Assembly (NCBI GenBank): GCA_045646365.1
Contig: JAZRKP010000093.1
Location: forward strand, 1 to 56,658
Origin: SIG454 sp045646365
Lineage (GTDB): Bacteria > Bacillota > Clostridia > Monoglobales > Monoglobaceae
Direction: 5' to 3'
DNA: 56,658 bases
Within the stretch, counting starts at the first letter, position 1, and the number at the start of each line of letters is the position of its first letter. The notes under the pieces were generated by a model that worked only from the letters and a program-made list of their open reading frames with translations, was not told the DNA's origin and did no database searches. This document shows, one piece after another, positions 32,710 to 41,709 of the stretch. Made by a program: the position numbers and the translations under genes.

Positions 32710-33693
32710 TTATAATGTCGCCGCCATAACTGCCTTTATTGTGTGCATTCTGTTTTCGGCTTCATCAAAAACGATTGACTGAGCACTTTCAAATACCTCG
32801 TCAGTAACCTCCATACAGTCAAGTCCGAACTTTTCGTAAATTTCCTTTCCTGTTGTGGTTTTAAGGTCGTGGAATGCCGGGAGACAGTGCATAAAACGAC
32901 ACTGCGGACCTGCGTTTTCCATTACCTTTTTGTTTACCTGATATGGAGAAAGGTCATCAATTCTCTCTTTCCATACCTCAGCAGGCTCACCCATTGATAC
33001 CCAAACATCAGTATAAATGACATCAGCACCCTTTGTTGCAACCATCGGGTCTTCAATAAACTTAAGGGTAGCACATGTTTCTTCTGCAACTTTTTCACAT
33101 TCTGCAACGAGAGCACTGTCAGGGAAATATTTCTTTGGGGCACAAGCGACAAAATTCATTCCCATTTTAGCGCAACCAACCATTAAGGAATTACCCATAT
33201 TATATCTGGCATCACCCATATAAACCAGTGTTCTACCTTTTAAATCGCCAAAATGTTCTTTTATAGTAAGGAAATCCGCCAAAATCTGTGTTGGGTGGAA
33301 CTCGTTTGTCAAGCCGTTCCAGACAGGAACACCTGCGTATTTTGCAAGCTCTTCAACGATTTCCTGACCAAATCCACGGTATTCAATCCCGTCAAACATT
33401 CTGCCTAAAACCCTTGCTGTGTCAGCGATACTTTCCTTTTTACCAATCTGAGAACCACTTGGGTCAAGATAAACAGGGTGCATTCCCAAATCAGCACCGG
33501 CAACCTCGAAAGCACAACGAGTTCTTGTACTTGTTTTTTCAAAAATGAGAGCTATATTTTTCCCTTCGCAAAGACGGTGTGGAATCCCTGCCTTCTTCTT
33601 CGCTTTAAGGTCAGCCGCCATATCAATAAGACTGCCGATTTCCTCAGGTGAAAAATCAAGAAGCTTCAAAAAGCTTTTTCCCTTTAAATTCAT
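32710..33693 (-). CDS. argF: Ornithine carbamoyltransferase
   Basis: It forms citrulline from ornithine and carbamoyl phosphate. The 327-residue protein has the carbamoyl-phosphate motif STRTR (55-59), a conserved FHPTQ segment and the ornithine-loop HCLPAFHD. It starts 2 bp after argD with AGGAGGAA inside the end of argD. It is the last gene of the argC-argJ-argB-argD-argF operon. Confidence 0.97.
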   Translation of the reverse strand: MNLKGKSFLKLLDFSPEEIGSLIDMAADLKAKKKAGIPHRLCEGKNIALIFEKTSTRTRCAFEVAGADLGMHPVYLDPSGSQIGKKESIADTARVLGRMFDGIEYRGFGQEIVEELAKYAGVPVWNGLTNEFHPTQILADFLTIKEHFGDLKGRTLVYMGDARYNMGNSLMVGCAKMGMNFVACAPKKYFPDSALVAECEKVAEETCATLKFIEDPMVATKGADVIYTDVWVSMGEPAEVWKERIDDLSPYQVNKKVMENAGPQCRFMHCLPAFHDLKTTTGKEIYEKFGLDCMEVTDEVFESAQSIVFDEAENRMHTIKAVMAATL

Positions 33694-33695
33694 TT

Positions 33696-34865
33696 TTATT
33701 CCTCCTCAGAGCATACTTCCATAATAACATCAATCGCTTTTTTGAGCGTATCCATTGGGATATTAAGAGCGGGGAGAAGTCTTACCTTTGTTTTCGCAGT
33801 AAGGCACAGAACCCCTTTTTCGATACATTTTGCAACAATATCCGAAGCGGGTTTTTCAGTTTCAATACCAATCATAAGTCCCATTCCGCTAACACTCTTG
33901 ATACCCTTTGCGCCATTTAATGTGTCAAAAATATATTTGCTTTTCTCTTTAACGGCGTTTAAGAATTTGTCGTCAAGTCTTTTTATAATACTGATTGCTC
34001 CTGCGCAACATACGGGGTTTCCACCGAAAGTTGAGCCGTGGTCACCAAATCCTAAAACACCCTCCGCTTTTTCGCCGAGGAGAGTAGCACCAAGAGGCAA
34101 TCCACCGCCAAGTCCTTTTGCGGTTGAAACAATATCAGGAATAATTCCATAGTTCATATAAGCATAAAGCTCGCCTGTTCGTCCGTTTCCTGTCTGCACT
34201 TCGTCAATAACAAGAAGAATATCCTCTTTATTGCAGAATTCATAAAGCCCTGTCATAAATTCACGACTCATAGGGATAACTCCGCCCTCGCCCTGAACAC
34301 ATTCAATCATAACTGCGGCAACTTTATTATCTTGCGCAAGATTTTTGATACTTTCCAAATCGTTAGCATCACCATAAACGAAACCGTCTGTAAGCGGGTT
34401 AAAATGCTTATGGAAAGTGTCCTGACCTGTTGCGGAAAGTGTTGTTATAGTTCTGCCGTGGAAGCTGTTTTTAAGGGTAATAATCGTTGAATATTCGCTT
34501 CCCTTTTTGTCTGCGGCGTATTTTCTTGCAACCTTAATAGCACATTCATTGGATTCTGCCCCTGAGTTGGAGAAGAAAACTTTTTTCATACCTGTTCTTG
34601 TGCAGAGCATCTTTGCAAGAGCGGCACAAGGCTCGGTATAGTATAAATTTGAGGTGTGCTGAATGGTTTCAAGCTGGCTGACAACCGCATTTTTCCACTC
34701 ATCATCGGCGATTCCGAAAGCAGTAACGCCGATACCTGAACCCATATCAATATATTCTTTTCCGTTTGTGTCTTTAACATAAGAACCTTTTCCTGAAACG
34801 AGTTCAACGGGAAATCTCTTATATGTGTTGGCAACAAACAGGTTATCTGTCTGTGTTATATTCAA
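33696..34865 (-). CDS. argD: Acetylornithine aminotransferase
   Basis: It converts N-acetylglutamate semialdehyde to N-acetylornithine using PLP. Motifs are NTYKRFPVELVSGKG near the start, FSNSGAESNECAIKVARK, LVIDEVQTGNGRTG and the PLP lysine in STAKGLGGGLPLG. I chose the TTG at 34865 (NITQTDN) because AAGGA lies 8 bp upstream; the ATG at 34874 abuts the ribosome site and is less likely. The gene begins shortly after argB. It contains one of the recurrent ATCTTGCGCAAGAT palindromes (34329-34342). Confidence 0.95.
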   Translation of the reverse strand: MNITQTDNLFVANTYKRFPVELVSGKGSYVKDTNGKEYIDMGSGIGVTAFGIADDEWKNAVVSQLETIQHTSNLYYTEPCAALAKMLCTRTGMKKVFFSNSGAESNECAIKVARKYAADKKGSEYSTIITLKNSFHGRTITTLSATGQDTFHKHFNPLTDGFVYGDANDLESIKNLAQDNKVAAVMIECVQGEGGVIPMSREFMTGLYEFCNKEDILLVIDEVQTGNGRTGELYAYMNYGIIPDIVSTAKGLGGGLPLGATLLGEKAEGVLGFGDHGSTFGGNPVCCAGAISIIKRLDDKFLNAVKEKSKYIFDTLNGAKGIKSVSGMGLMIGIETEKPASDIVAKCIEKGVLCLTAKTKVRLLPALNIPMDTLKKAIDVIMEVCSEEE

Positions 34866-34884
34866 TTTTCTCATCCTTTCAAAG

Positions 34885-35754
34885 CTACTCGGCTTTATCT
34901 TTTGTAACCATAGTTCCTGCACCCTCATTTGTGAGAGTTTCCATAAGGATTGAATGAGGAACCCTGCCGTCCATTATGATAACTTTATCAACGCCTTTGT
35001 GGATTGCCTCGATACAGCAGTTCACTTTTGGAATCATTCCGCCACAGATAATCCCCTCATCAAAAAGGGTTTCTGCTTCGGAAAGAGAAATTTCTGGGAT
35101 TAAGGTGTCAGGGTCATCTTTGTCTTTTAAAATCCCTGCAACATCAGTCATCATAATAAGTCTTTTAGCGTTAAGTGCACCTGCAATATATGCCGCTGCA
35201 GTATCGCCGTTTATGTTATAAGCGTTTCCGTCATGGTCACAGCCAAGAGTTGAGATAACAGGAATATATCCTCTTTCAAGCAAGTCCTCAACAGGTTTAA
35301 TGTTGATTTTCGTAATTTCGCCAACATAACCGAGGCGTTCGTCCTTGATTTTAGCTTCAATGAGTCTACCGTCCATACCGCAGATACCCATAGCTTTTCC
35401 GCCTTTTGCCTCGAGAAGATTAACAAGGTTTTTATTAACCTTTCCGGCAAGAACCATTTGAACAATATCAACGGTTTCCTTATCCGTAACACGGAGTCCG
35501 TCAACAAATTCAGCCTTTTTGCCAAGCTTGTCCATAAGCTCGTTGATTTCCGGGCCACCACCGTGAACCAGGACAATCTTAACGCCGATGAGCCACAAAA
35601 GAACAATATCTGTCATAACCTGTTCTTTTATCTGCTCGTTAACCATAGCGTTCCCGCCATATTTAACAACAATTATTTCGTTATTATATTTTTTAATATA
35701 TGGGAGAGCCTGAGCCAAAACCTCTGCTCTTTCTGCATTTGAGAATTTATTCAT
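34885..35754 (-). CDS. argB: Acetylglutamate kinase
   Basis: It phosphorylates N-acetylglutamate. The 289-residue amino-acid kinase has VVKYGGNAM, VLVHGGGPEIN and the C-terminal IPKVNCCIEAIHKGVDKVII segment typical of ArgB. The ATG at 35754 is 5 bp after AGAGGTGG; an adjacent ATG at 35757 is an alternative. An N-terminal helix as in arginine-inhibited kinases is present but feedback control was not tested. Confidence 0.96.
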   Translation of the reverse strand: MNKFSNAERAEVLAQALPYIKKYNNEIIVVKYGGNAMVNEQIKEQVMTDIVLLWLIGVKIVLVHGGGPEINELMDKLGKKAEFVDGLRVTDKETVDIVQMVLAGKVNKNLVNLLEAKGGKAMGICGMDGRLIEAKIKDERLGYVGEITKINIKPVEDLLERGYIPVISTLGCDHDGNAYNINGDTAAAYIAGALNAKRLIMMTDVAGILKDKDDPDTLIPEISLSEAETLFDEGIICGGMIPKVNCCIEAIHKGVDKVIIMDGRVPHSILMETLTNEGAGTMVTKDKAE

Positions 35755-35766
35755 CATATCCACCTC

Positions 35767-36981
35767 TTATGTACGGTAATCCCCGTTGATTTTAACATAA
35801 TCGTAAGTCAAATCGCAACCCCAGGCAGTAGCACTTTCGTTGCCATCGCCAAGCGAAACAAGGATTTCAATTTCACTTTCAAGAAGAATCTCTTTTGCAA
35901 TCTCCTCGGAAAAGTCAACACCTGCACCGTTTTTACAAACATCAATAGTACCTTTTGGAGAACGGAAAGAAACATCAATCTTTGAAACATCCACATCAGC
36001 ACCGCTATAACCTATTGCGCAGAGAATTCTTCCCCAGTTAGCATCAGCACCGAACATTGCAGACTTCAAAAGACTGGAGCAGATAACGCTCTTTGCCGCA
36101 ATTTTTGCAGTTTCCTTTTTATCAGCACCCGTAACTTTACATTCAAGAAGCTTTGTCGCACCTTCGCCATCCCCTGCAATCATTTTACAAAGGTGAACAG
36201 TTACAGTGTTGAGAGCTTTCATAAATTCAGCATAATCGGCGTTTTCCTCAGTAATTTCAGCGTTTCCTGCCATACCATTAGCAAGAACAACAACCATATC
36301 GTTTGTTGAGGTATCCCCGTCAACGCTGACCATATTAAATGTGTTGGCAATATCAGAGCTTAAAGCCTTTTGAAGAAGCTGAGAGGAAATAGCAACATCG
36401 GATGTTATGAAAACAAGCATTGTTGCCATATTCGGGTGAATCATACCGCTTCCTTTGGCAATTCCGCCGATTCGGCAGGTTTTTCCGCCGATAGTGAATT
36501 CAACAGCAACCTCTTTGGGGATTGTGTCAGTTGTCATAATTGCCTCAGCCGCTTCAGCACCACCGTCTTTTGAAATTCCCTGAGCGAGAGGAATCATTCC
36601 CTCTGCAATCGGTTCAAGATTAAGACGCTGACCGATAACGCCTGTTGAAGCAATAACAATATCATTTTCAGAAATTGAAAGGGCATCAGCCGCCATTTTA
36701 CTCATTTTTTCTGCAATCTCAATCCCGTCCGCGTTACAGGTGTTGGCGTTACCGCTGTTACAGATAATCGCCTGTGCCTTTCCGTCGGAGATGTGAGCTT
36801 TTGTAACTGTGAGCGGAGCACCTTTAACCAGATTAGTTGTGTAAACTGCCGCCGCATTGGCAATTTTGTCGCTGACAATAAGAGCCAGGTCCTTTTTGCC
36901 GGGGTTTTTACGGATTCCGCAATGAACTCCGTTCGCTTTATATCCTATTGCGGCACAAACGCCGCCTTTTATCATATTCAT
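35767..36981 (-). CDS. argJ: Bifunctional ornithine acetyltransferase / N-acetylglutamate synthase
   Basis: It recycles the acetyl group from acetylornithine to glutamate and can also use acetyl-CoA. The 404-residue precursor has the self-cleavage site NMATML (between Ala and Thr) that yields two chains, and the motif GDGEGATKLLE. The presence of argJ explains why no argE or argA appears in the operon. AAAGGA ribosome site, 8 bp from the ATG. Confidence 0.97.
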   Translation of the reverse strand: MNMIKGGVCAAIGYKANGVHCGIRKNPGKKDLALIVSDKIANAAAVYTTNLVKGAPLTVTKAHISDGKAQAIICNSGNANTCNADGIEIAEKMSKMAADALSISENDIVIASTGVIGQRLNLEPIAEGMIPLAQGISKDGGAEAAEAIMTTDTIPKEVAVEFTIGGKTCRIGGIAKGSGMIHPNMATMLVFITSDVAISSQLLQKALSSDIANTFNMVSVDGDTSTNDMVVVLANGMAGNAEITEENADYAEFMKALNTVTVHLCKMIAGDGEGATKLLECKVTGADKKETAKIAAKSVICSSLLKSAMFGADANWGRILCAIGYSGADVDVSKIDVSFRSPKGTIDVCKNGAGVDFSEEIAKEILLESEIEILVSLGDGNESATAWGCDLTYDYVKINGDYRT

Positions 36982-36996
36982 AGTCTGATTCCTTTC

Positions 36997-37920
36997 CTAA
37001 ACATTTAATCCCGTCTCTTCAGGGACACCCAAAAGAATATTCATATTCTGAATTGCCGCACCTGACGCACCTTTTCCAAGATTATCAAATCGGGCGGTAA
37101 GAATTATTCTGTCGTCATTTCCGCAAACGGAAATTTCCATATCGTCTCTGAACGAGAATGTGTTAGCGGACATAAATCCGTCTTCACCTGCATTTTCTTC
37201 AAAATGCACAATCTTTGAATTGTATCGTTCTCTGTATATTTCACGGATATTTTCAGCCGTTCCCTTTACGTCCTCTTTAAAGAGTGGAACAGTAACTTCC
37301 ATTCCGCTGTAAAAATCTGCAACAATCGGCGAGAAACACGGAAGAACATCAAGCCCCGTAATCTTGGCCATTTCTTTTAAATGCTTATGAGACTGAGTAA
37401 GCCCATACTGTCTCGGTGCTTTAAGAATAGCAGGACGGTTTTCATCCTCGTATTGGGCAATCATCTGTTTCCCACCGCCACTGTATCCTGTCAGGGAGAA
37501 ACAAGTAAGCCTTGCTGACGGAGAAAGGATTCCTGTCGCAACCAAAGGCTCAATAAGAGCAACAAAACCGCTTGCGTGACAGCCTGGGTTTGCAATCCTC
37601 TTAGAAGAAGCAATCCTCTCTCTTCTGCCGTTAAGTTCAGGAAAGCCATATTCAAACGTTTCGTTAGTTCTGTGAGCTGTTGAAGTATCAATGATGGCTG
37701 TTTGCGGATTTGAAACAAGGGAAACCGCCTCAATGGCTGCGCTATCCGGCAGACATAAAAAGGCTATGTCGGCGCTATCAAGCGCCTGTCTTCGGGCATT
37801 GACATCTTTTCTTATTTCATCGGGGAGGATGATAAGCTTGATGTCTGCTCTCTGAGACAATCTCTCATTGATTCGAAGACCAGTTGTTCCGGCACTGCCG
37901 TCAATAAATACTTTAGTCAT
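36997..37920 (-). CDS. argC: N-acetyl-gamma-glutamyl-phosphate reductase (short type)
   Basis: It reduces acetylglutamyl phosphate. At 307 residues it is the shorter type-2 AGPR rather than the about 345-residue form more usual in Bacillus. Motifs are FIDGSAGTTGLRINERL for NADP binding, the nucleophilic Cys in ANPGCHASG and a conserved FSLTGYSGGG. It is the first gene of the arginine operon. Confidence 0.94.
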   Translation of the reverse strand: MTKVFIDGSAGTTGLRINERLSQRADIKLIILPDEIRKDVNARRQALDSADIAFLCLPDSAAIEAVSLVSNPQTAIIDTSTAHRTNETFEYGFPELNGRRERIASSKRIANPGCHASGFVALIEPLVATGILSPSARLTCFSLTGYSGGGKQMIAQYEDENRPAILKAPRQYGLTQSHKHLKEMAKITGLDVLPCFSPIVADFYSGMEVTVPLFKEDVKGTAENIREIYRERYNSKIVHFEENAGEDGFMSANTFSFRDDMEISVCGNDDRIILTARFDNLGKGASGAAIQNMNILLGVPEETGLNV

Positions 37921-37989
37921 TTTTCAGCACTCTCTTACCTATAAAATTTGGCAAAAAATCTTCATTTTAGAAAAATTTCACCAAGTACC

Positions 37990-38024
37990 ATTATACTCGC
38001 TAATCCTTGATATGTCAAGGAATT
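37990..38024 (-). promoter_or_regulatory. Promoter and operator-like palindrome of the arginine operon
   Basis: On the minus strand TTGACA (38018-38013), a 17-bp spacer and TATAAT (37995-37990) form a consensus promoter. The -35 is embedded in a palindrome, CCTTGACATATCAAGG, i.e. CCTTGA/TCAAGG with a 4-nt centre. A repressor bound there would block the polymerase. The sequence is not a clear ARG box. The short motif TTTGCCAAATT also occurs twice nearby. Confidence 0.75.
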
Positions 38025-38110
38025 TGGCAAATATTTGACCTTTTGACGGAATTTTTCTTTTCTTTTTCTTCTTTTATATGTAATTTTCCCTTTTGAGGTC
38101 TTAAAATAAA

Positions 38111-38145
38111 AGAAAACCGTTACCCTTAGAGGTCAACGGTTTTCT
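38111..38145 (-). terminator. Terminator overlapping the end of addA
   Basis: AGAAAACCGTT (38111-38121) pairs with AACGGTTTTCT (38135-38145). On the minus strand a T-rich stretch follows. The stop codon of addA lies in the loop. Confidence 0.85.
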
Positions 38146-41100
38146 CAATCTCATCAATACTGATGTTTTTTCCACAGGATAAAAAGCAGAGATAAGCCTC
38201 TTCCACTCTCTTTTCCATTATGGCTTCAAGTCCGTTTTTATAGGCTGAAAGCTGATAAAAATATTTTTCCGCACGCTCATTTATGGTGCTTTCGTCAACA
38301 GCGTCAGTTTTATAATCAAGCAGAACAATGTTCCCGTTTTCCTCGACAAAGAAACAGTCCATTGTTCCCTGAAGCAAAATTTTACGATTTTTCCCCCTTT
38401 GTTCGGGATAAAAATCCCCTGCGTCCGCCTCAGAATAAAAGCTGAACTCCTTGTAAACTTTCTTAGCTTTTTTCAGCCTTTCCCCGATTTCACTATTGAA
38501 AAATCTGAAAATCAGGTTTATGTCAACTGCCTCTGCCTGAACAGAACTTATAATTCCTCTTTCTGTCATAGCTGAAAGCTCGGTTTGTATCTCACTTTCA
38601 GAACAGGTCTTTGAAAAATCAATGTGCTGAAGAACAAAATGGGTTATCGTTCCTTTGTCGGTTGCGGAAAGCATAGAAATATCCGACGCTGAAATCATAG
38701 GCACTGTGAAAATGTGGGGCGAATAAAACTCCTCTTCATTTTGTCTCCGTTTTGCCTCGCTGACAGACATTTTAACAGGCAATCCCATATCACCCTTATA
38801 CTGATTCCCAAGCTTATCCATAAGCTCCGAATCCATATACCCCGTCCGCTCAATATTTTTTGTATCCGCCACTTCGGAAATATCACTTTCGCCCTCTTCG
38901 GCAGTGGTGTAAGTAACCTTAATCGGCACATTTTGCCCCTCATATGGCTTGTAAAAGGTCTTGTGTTGATTACAAAGTTCTTCCGCATCAATATGCCTTG
39001 CTAAAGCATAGGAAATCCAGTCTCCGATAGAGCTTGCCTTTGTAATTCCTGCATTAAGAATTGTGTCTTGTGCAAGATAAGGAGTTGCCCAGGAAGATGA
39101 TGTCTTTTTAACCACTGCAGAAATGATAAGTTTTTCCTTTGCACGGGTCATAGCAACATAGAGAATACGCATTTCCTCCGCCATAAGCTCGTTCCTTAAA
39201 GTTTTTGAGATAAGCTTATGAGGGATTGAGGGGTATTTTATTCTTCTCCTGGTGTCAGTATAGGGCAGTCCGAAACCAAAATCCTCATGCCAGAGAATAC
39301 TTTTTGAAGTATCTTCGGTGTTGAATCGCCCGAAAACATTTGCGAGAATAACAACGGGGTATTCAAGTCCTTTGGATTTGTGAATACTGATTATTTTAAC
39401 AGAATCGGAGGATTCTCCCTCAAGCTTTGCAGGGGTTAAATCCTGGTCAGAATCCATAATGGTTTGAATGTAAATCATAAACCCGAGCAGACTACTGTTT
39501 GGCGTTGAATCATACTCAGAAGCTCTTTCAAACAAAAGCCTGAGGTTCTCAGCTTTAACCTCACCGTTTTCACTCCCCGCCACAATCTCTCTGTAATTAT
39601 ATCTGTTCAATATCAAAAGAACAAGGTCAGACACCTTAAGATATTCGACTTTATCCCGTATCTCGTTAAGCTCATTTATAAATCTTACGCAAGATATATC
39701 GCCGTTATTAGCTGACGATAGAACTGCATCATAGAAAGATAGTTTTCGGCTTGCTGAACTGCGTATTTTCGCAAGCATATCGGGAGTAAAACGCCAAATG
39801 GGAGACCGCATAACCGCAATAAGCGGAATGTCCTGATAAGGGTTGTCAATAATTTGCAGATATGACAGAACTGTCTGAACTTCAACGGAGGTCAGGTAGC
39901 TTTGTCCTATATCACTGTAAACGGGGACGCCCTCTGCAGAAAGAGCGGATTCGAAAATCCCAGCCGTTGATTTTGTGTTTCGCATAAGTATAACAATATC
40001 GGAATATTTAACAGGCCGAAGTTCGCCCGTTTTCGGGTCAGTTATCGTTAATTCATTTCCCGAAACCATAGCTTTAATACGCTTAGCAACTGCGCTTGCC
40101 TCGGCAGTTGAGGTGTCCTCTGCTTCTCTCGCATCAACTATATTAAACTCAGGGATAAATTCGTCAGGACGATTGGGCGCAGAGAAATATTCAGCACCAA
40201 ACTCAAGCCGTTCGTTGCCACAGTAGTTTATTCCGCAACTTTTTTCCGTCATAATCTTCTCAAACACAAAGTTTGTCAGGTCGAGAATTTCATGTCGGCT
40301 ACGGAAATTTTTCGCCAGAGTTATAAGATGACCACCGTGATTTTCCTTGTAGCGACGGCTCTTTTCCGAAAATATTTCAGGAACGGCATTTCTGAATTTA
40401 TAAATACACTGTTTTATATCTCCAACAGTGAAAATATTTGTGTTATCCCTTGATGCGAGATAGAAAATTCTGTCCTGAGCATTGTTGGTGTCCTGATATT
40501 CGTCAATCAGAATTTCCTTAAATTTCTTTTGGAGTGACAGAGCCACAGACGACGGGGCATCATTTTTACTTTCCAAAAGTCCGATTACCTCGTGCTCCAA
40601 ATCATTAAAATCGAGGTATCCCGCAAGCCTTTTTGCTTTTTTGTGTGCCCGCATTGTCATTATTACAATATTTTTAAGAGTACGAAGCTGAGGCTCATTC
40701 TCTTTAAGCTGATAAAAAACCTGACCGGAGTCCGAAATGAAGAAGGTTTTTAAATCCTTCAGCATATCTTTCGCAAGATTTCTGAAAGTCTTTATATTTT
40801 CCTGTGTCATTTTCTCGTCAGGTTCCTTTGTCTGTTTTCTCGGCAAACTCAAAAACTCAAAATCAAGAAATTTTTCCCTTGTTTTTTCAAAATCTCTGTC
40901 AAAAATTTCCTCGGCAATATCCGACACTGCCTCTGTTTCACTGTGGAAAAAAAGTTTATAAGGGTGGTCGAAGGGCAATTCTGCCTCAATAAGCCGATTT
41001 ATCTCGCCGTAAATTTCCATAATATCTGCAATCACTTTTTCTGTGTAATCAAAAAGACGGTCATACCAGACCGAACTGTGAAAATCACTGCTCCGATAAG

Positions 41101-41692
41101 CAGAAACTGCATCATTAAGCCATTGAACGGGGTGTGCCATACTCCCCGCAAAAGTCATAAGTTTTAAAATTATATCTCTGAGATTACGGTCATTTTTGTC
41201 AGCACCATAACTCAGAACGAGCTCCTTAAAGGACGGGATTTTATCCATATTTGCGTAAAACAATGACATAACTCCATCAAGGGCGTTTTCGGTCATTATA
41301 CTATTTTCAATAGGTGAAACAATGGAAAAATCCACGGGAATATTTGTGTGGTTGATATTTGCTTTTATGACCTCAAGACAGAATGAGTGAATTGTGGAAA
41401 TATTTGCACTGTTTATAAGAATTCTTTGCCTTTTAAGATGTTCGCTGGTCGGATTTTTCGCAAATTCCGCATTTATTGCCTTTGCAATTTTCCGCCGCAT
41501 CTCCGCTGCCGCTGCTTCTGTATATGTCAGAATAAGCAGTTCGTTTATGGAAACCGGATTATTTTCGTCAAGAATTTTCTCAATAACGCGCTGAACTAAA
41601 ACGGCAGTTTTTCCGCTTCCTGCCGCTGCTGAAAGGAGAATATTTTCGCCACTGTATGTTATGGCTTCTTTTTGAGAGGGAGTGAATTCCAT
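38126..41692 (-). CDS. addA: AddA helicase-nuclease subunit
   Basis: The 1188-residue UvrD-like helicase carries a C-terminal RecB-type nuclease. Visible motifs are the Q-motif and Walker A (FTPSQKEAI, LLSAAAGSGKTAVLVQRV), the DExx box LIDEYQDTN, ISIHKSKGLEYPVV, LYVAMTRAKEKLI, and the nuclease motif LQGTMDCFF...LLDYKTD with QLSAYK. AddAB resects DNA double-strand ends for recombination. addB is not adjacent; instead an RluD-like gene lies 17 bp upstream. Three copies or near-copies of the ATCTTG-N2-CAAGAT palindrome occur in this gene. Confidence 0.95.
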   Translation of the reverse strand: MEFTPSQKEAITYSGENILLSAAAGSGKTAVLVQRVIEKILDENNPVSINELLILTYTEAAAAEMRRKIAKAINAEFAKNPTSEHLKRQRILINSANISTIHSFCLEVIKANINHTNIPVDFSIVSPIENSIMTENALDGVMSLFYANMDKIPSFKELVLSYGADKNDRNLRDIILKLMTFAGSMAHPVQWLNDAVSAYRSSDFHSSVWYDRLFDYTEKVIADIMEIYGEINRLIEAELPFDHPYKLFFHSETEAVSDIAEEIFDRDFEKTREKFLDFEFLSLPRKQTKEPDEKMTQENIKTFRNLAKDMLKDLKTFFISDSGQVFYQLKENEPQLRTLKNIVIMTMRAHKKAKRLAGYLDFNDLEHEVIGLLESKNDAPSSVALSLQKKFKEILIDEYQDTNNAQDRIFYLASRDNTNIFTVGDIKQCIYKFRNAVPEIFSEKSRRYKENHGGHLITLAKNFRSRHEILDLTNFVFEKIMTEKSCGINYCGNERLEFGAEYFSAPNRPDEFIPEFNIVDAREAEDTSTAEASAVAKRIKAMVSGNELTITDPKTGELRPVKYSDIVILMRNTKSTAGIFESALSAEGVPVYSDIGQSYLTSVEVQTVLSYLQIIDNPYQDIPLIAVMRSPIWRFTPDMLAKIRSSASRKLSFYDAVLSSANNGDISCVRFINELNEIRDKVEYLKVSDLVLLILNRYNYREIVAGSENGEVKAENLRLLFERASEYDSTPNSSLLGFMIYIQTIMDSDQDLTPAKLEGESSDSVKIISIHKSKGLEYPVVILANVFGRFNTEDTSKSILWHEDFGFGLPYTDTRRRIKYPSIPHKLISKTLRNELMAEEMRILYVAMTRAKEKLIISAVVKKTSSSWATPYLAQDTILNAGITKASSIGDWISYALARHIDAEELCNQHKTFYKPYEGQNVPIKVTYTTAEEGESDISEVADTKNIERTGYMDSELMDKLGNQYKGDMGLPVKMSVSEAKRRQNEEEFYSPHIFTVPMISASDISMLSATDKGTITHFVLQHIDFSKTCSESEIQTELSAMTERGIISSVQAEAVDINLIFRFFNSEIGERLKKAKKVYKEFSFYSEADAGDFYPEQRGKNRKILLQGTMDCFFVEENGNIVLLDYKTDAVDESTINERAEKYFYQLSAYKNGLEAIMEKRVEEAYLCFLSCGKNISIDEIEKTVDL

Positions 41693-41709
41693 AATCTTCC
41701 GCCTTTCTT

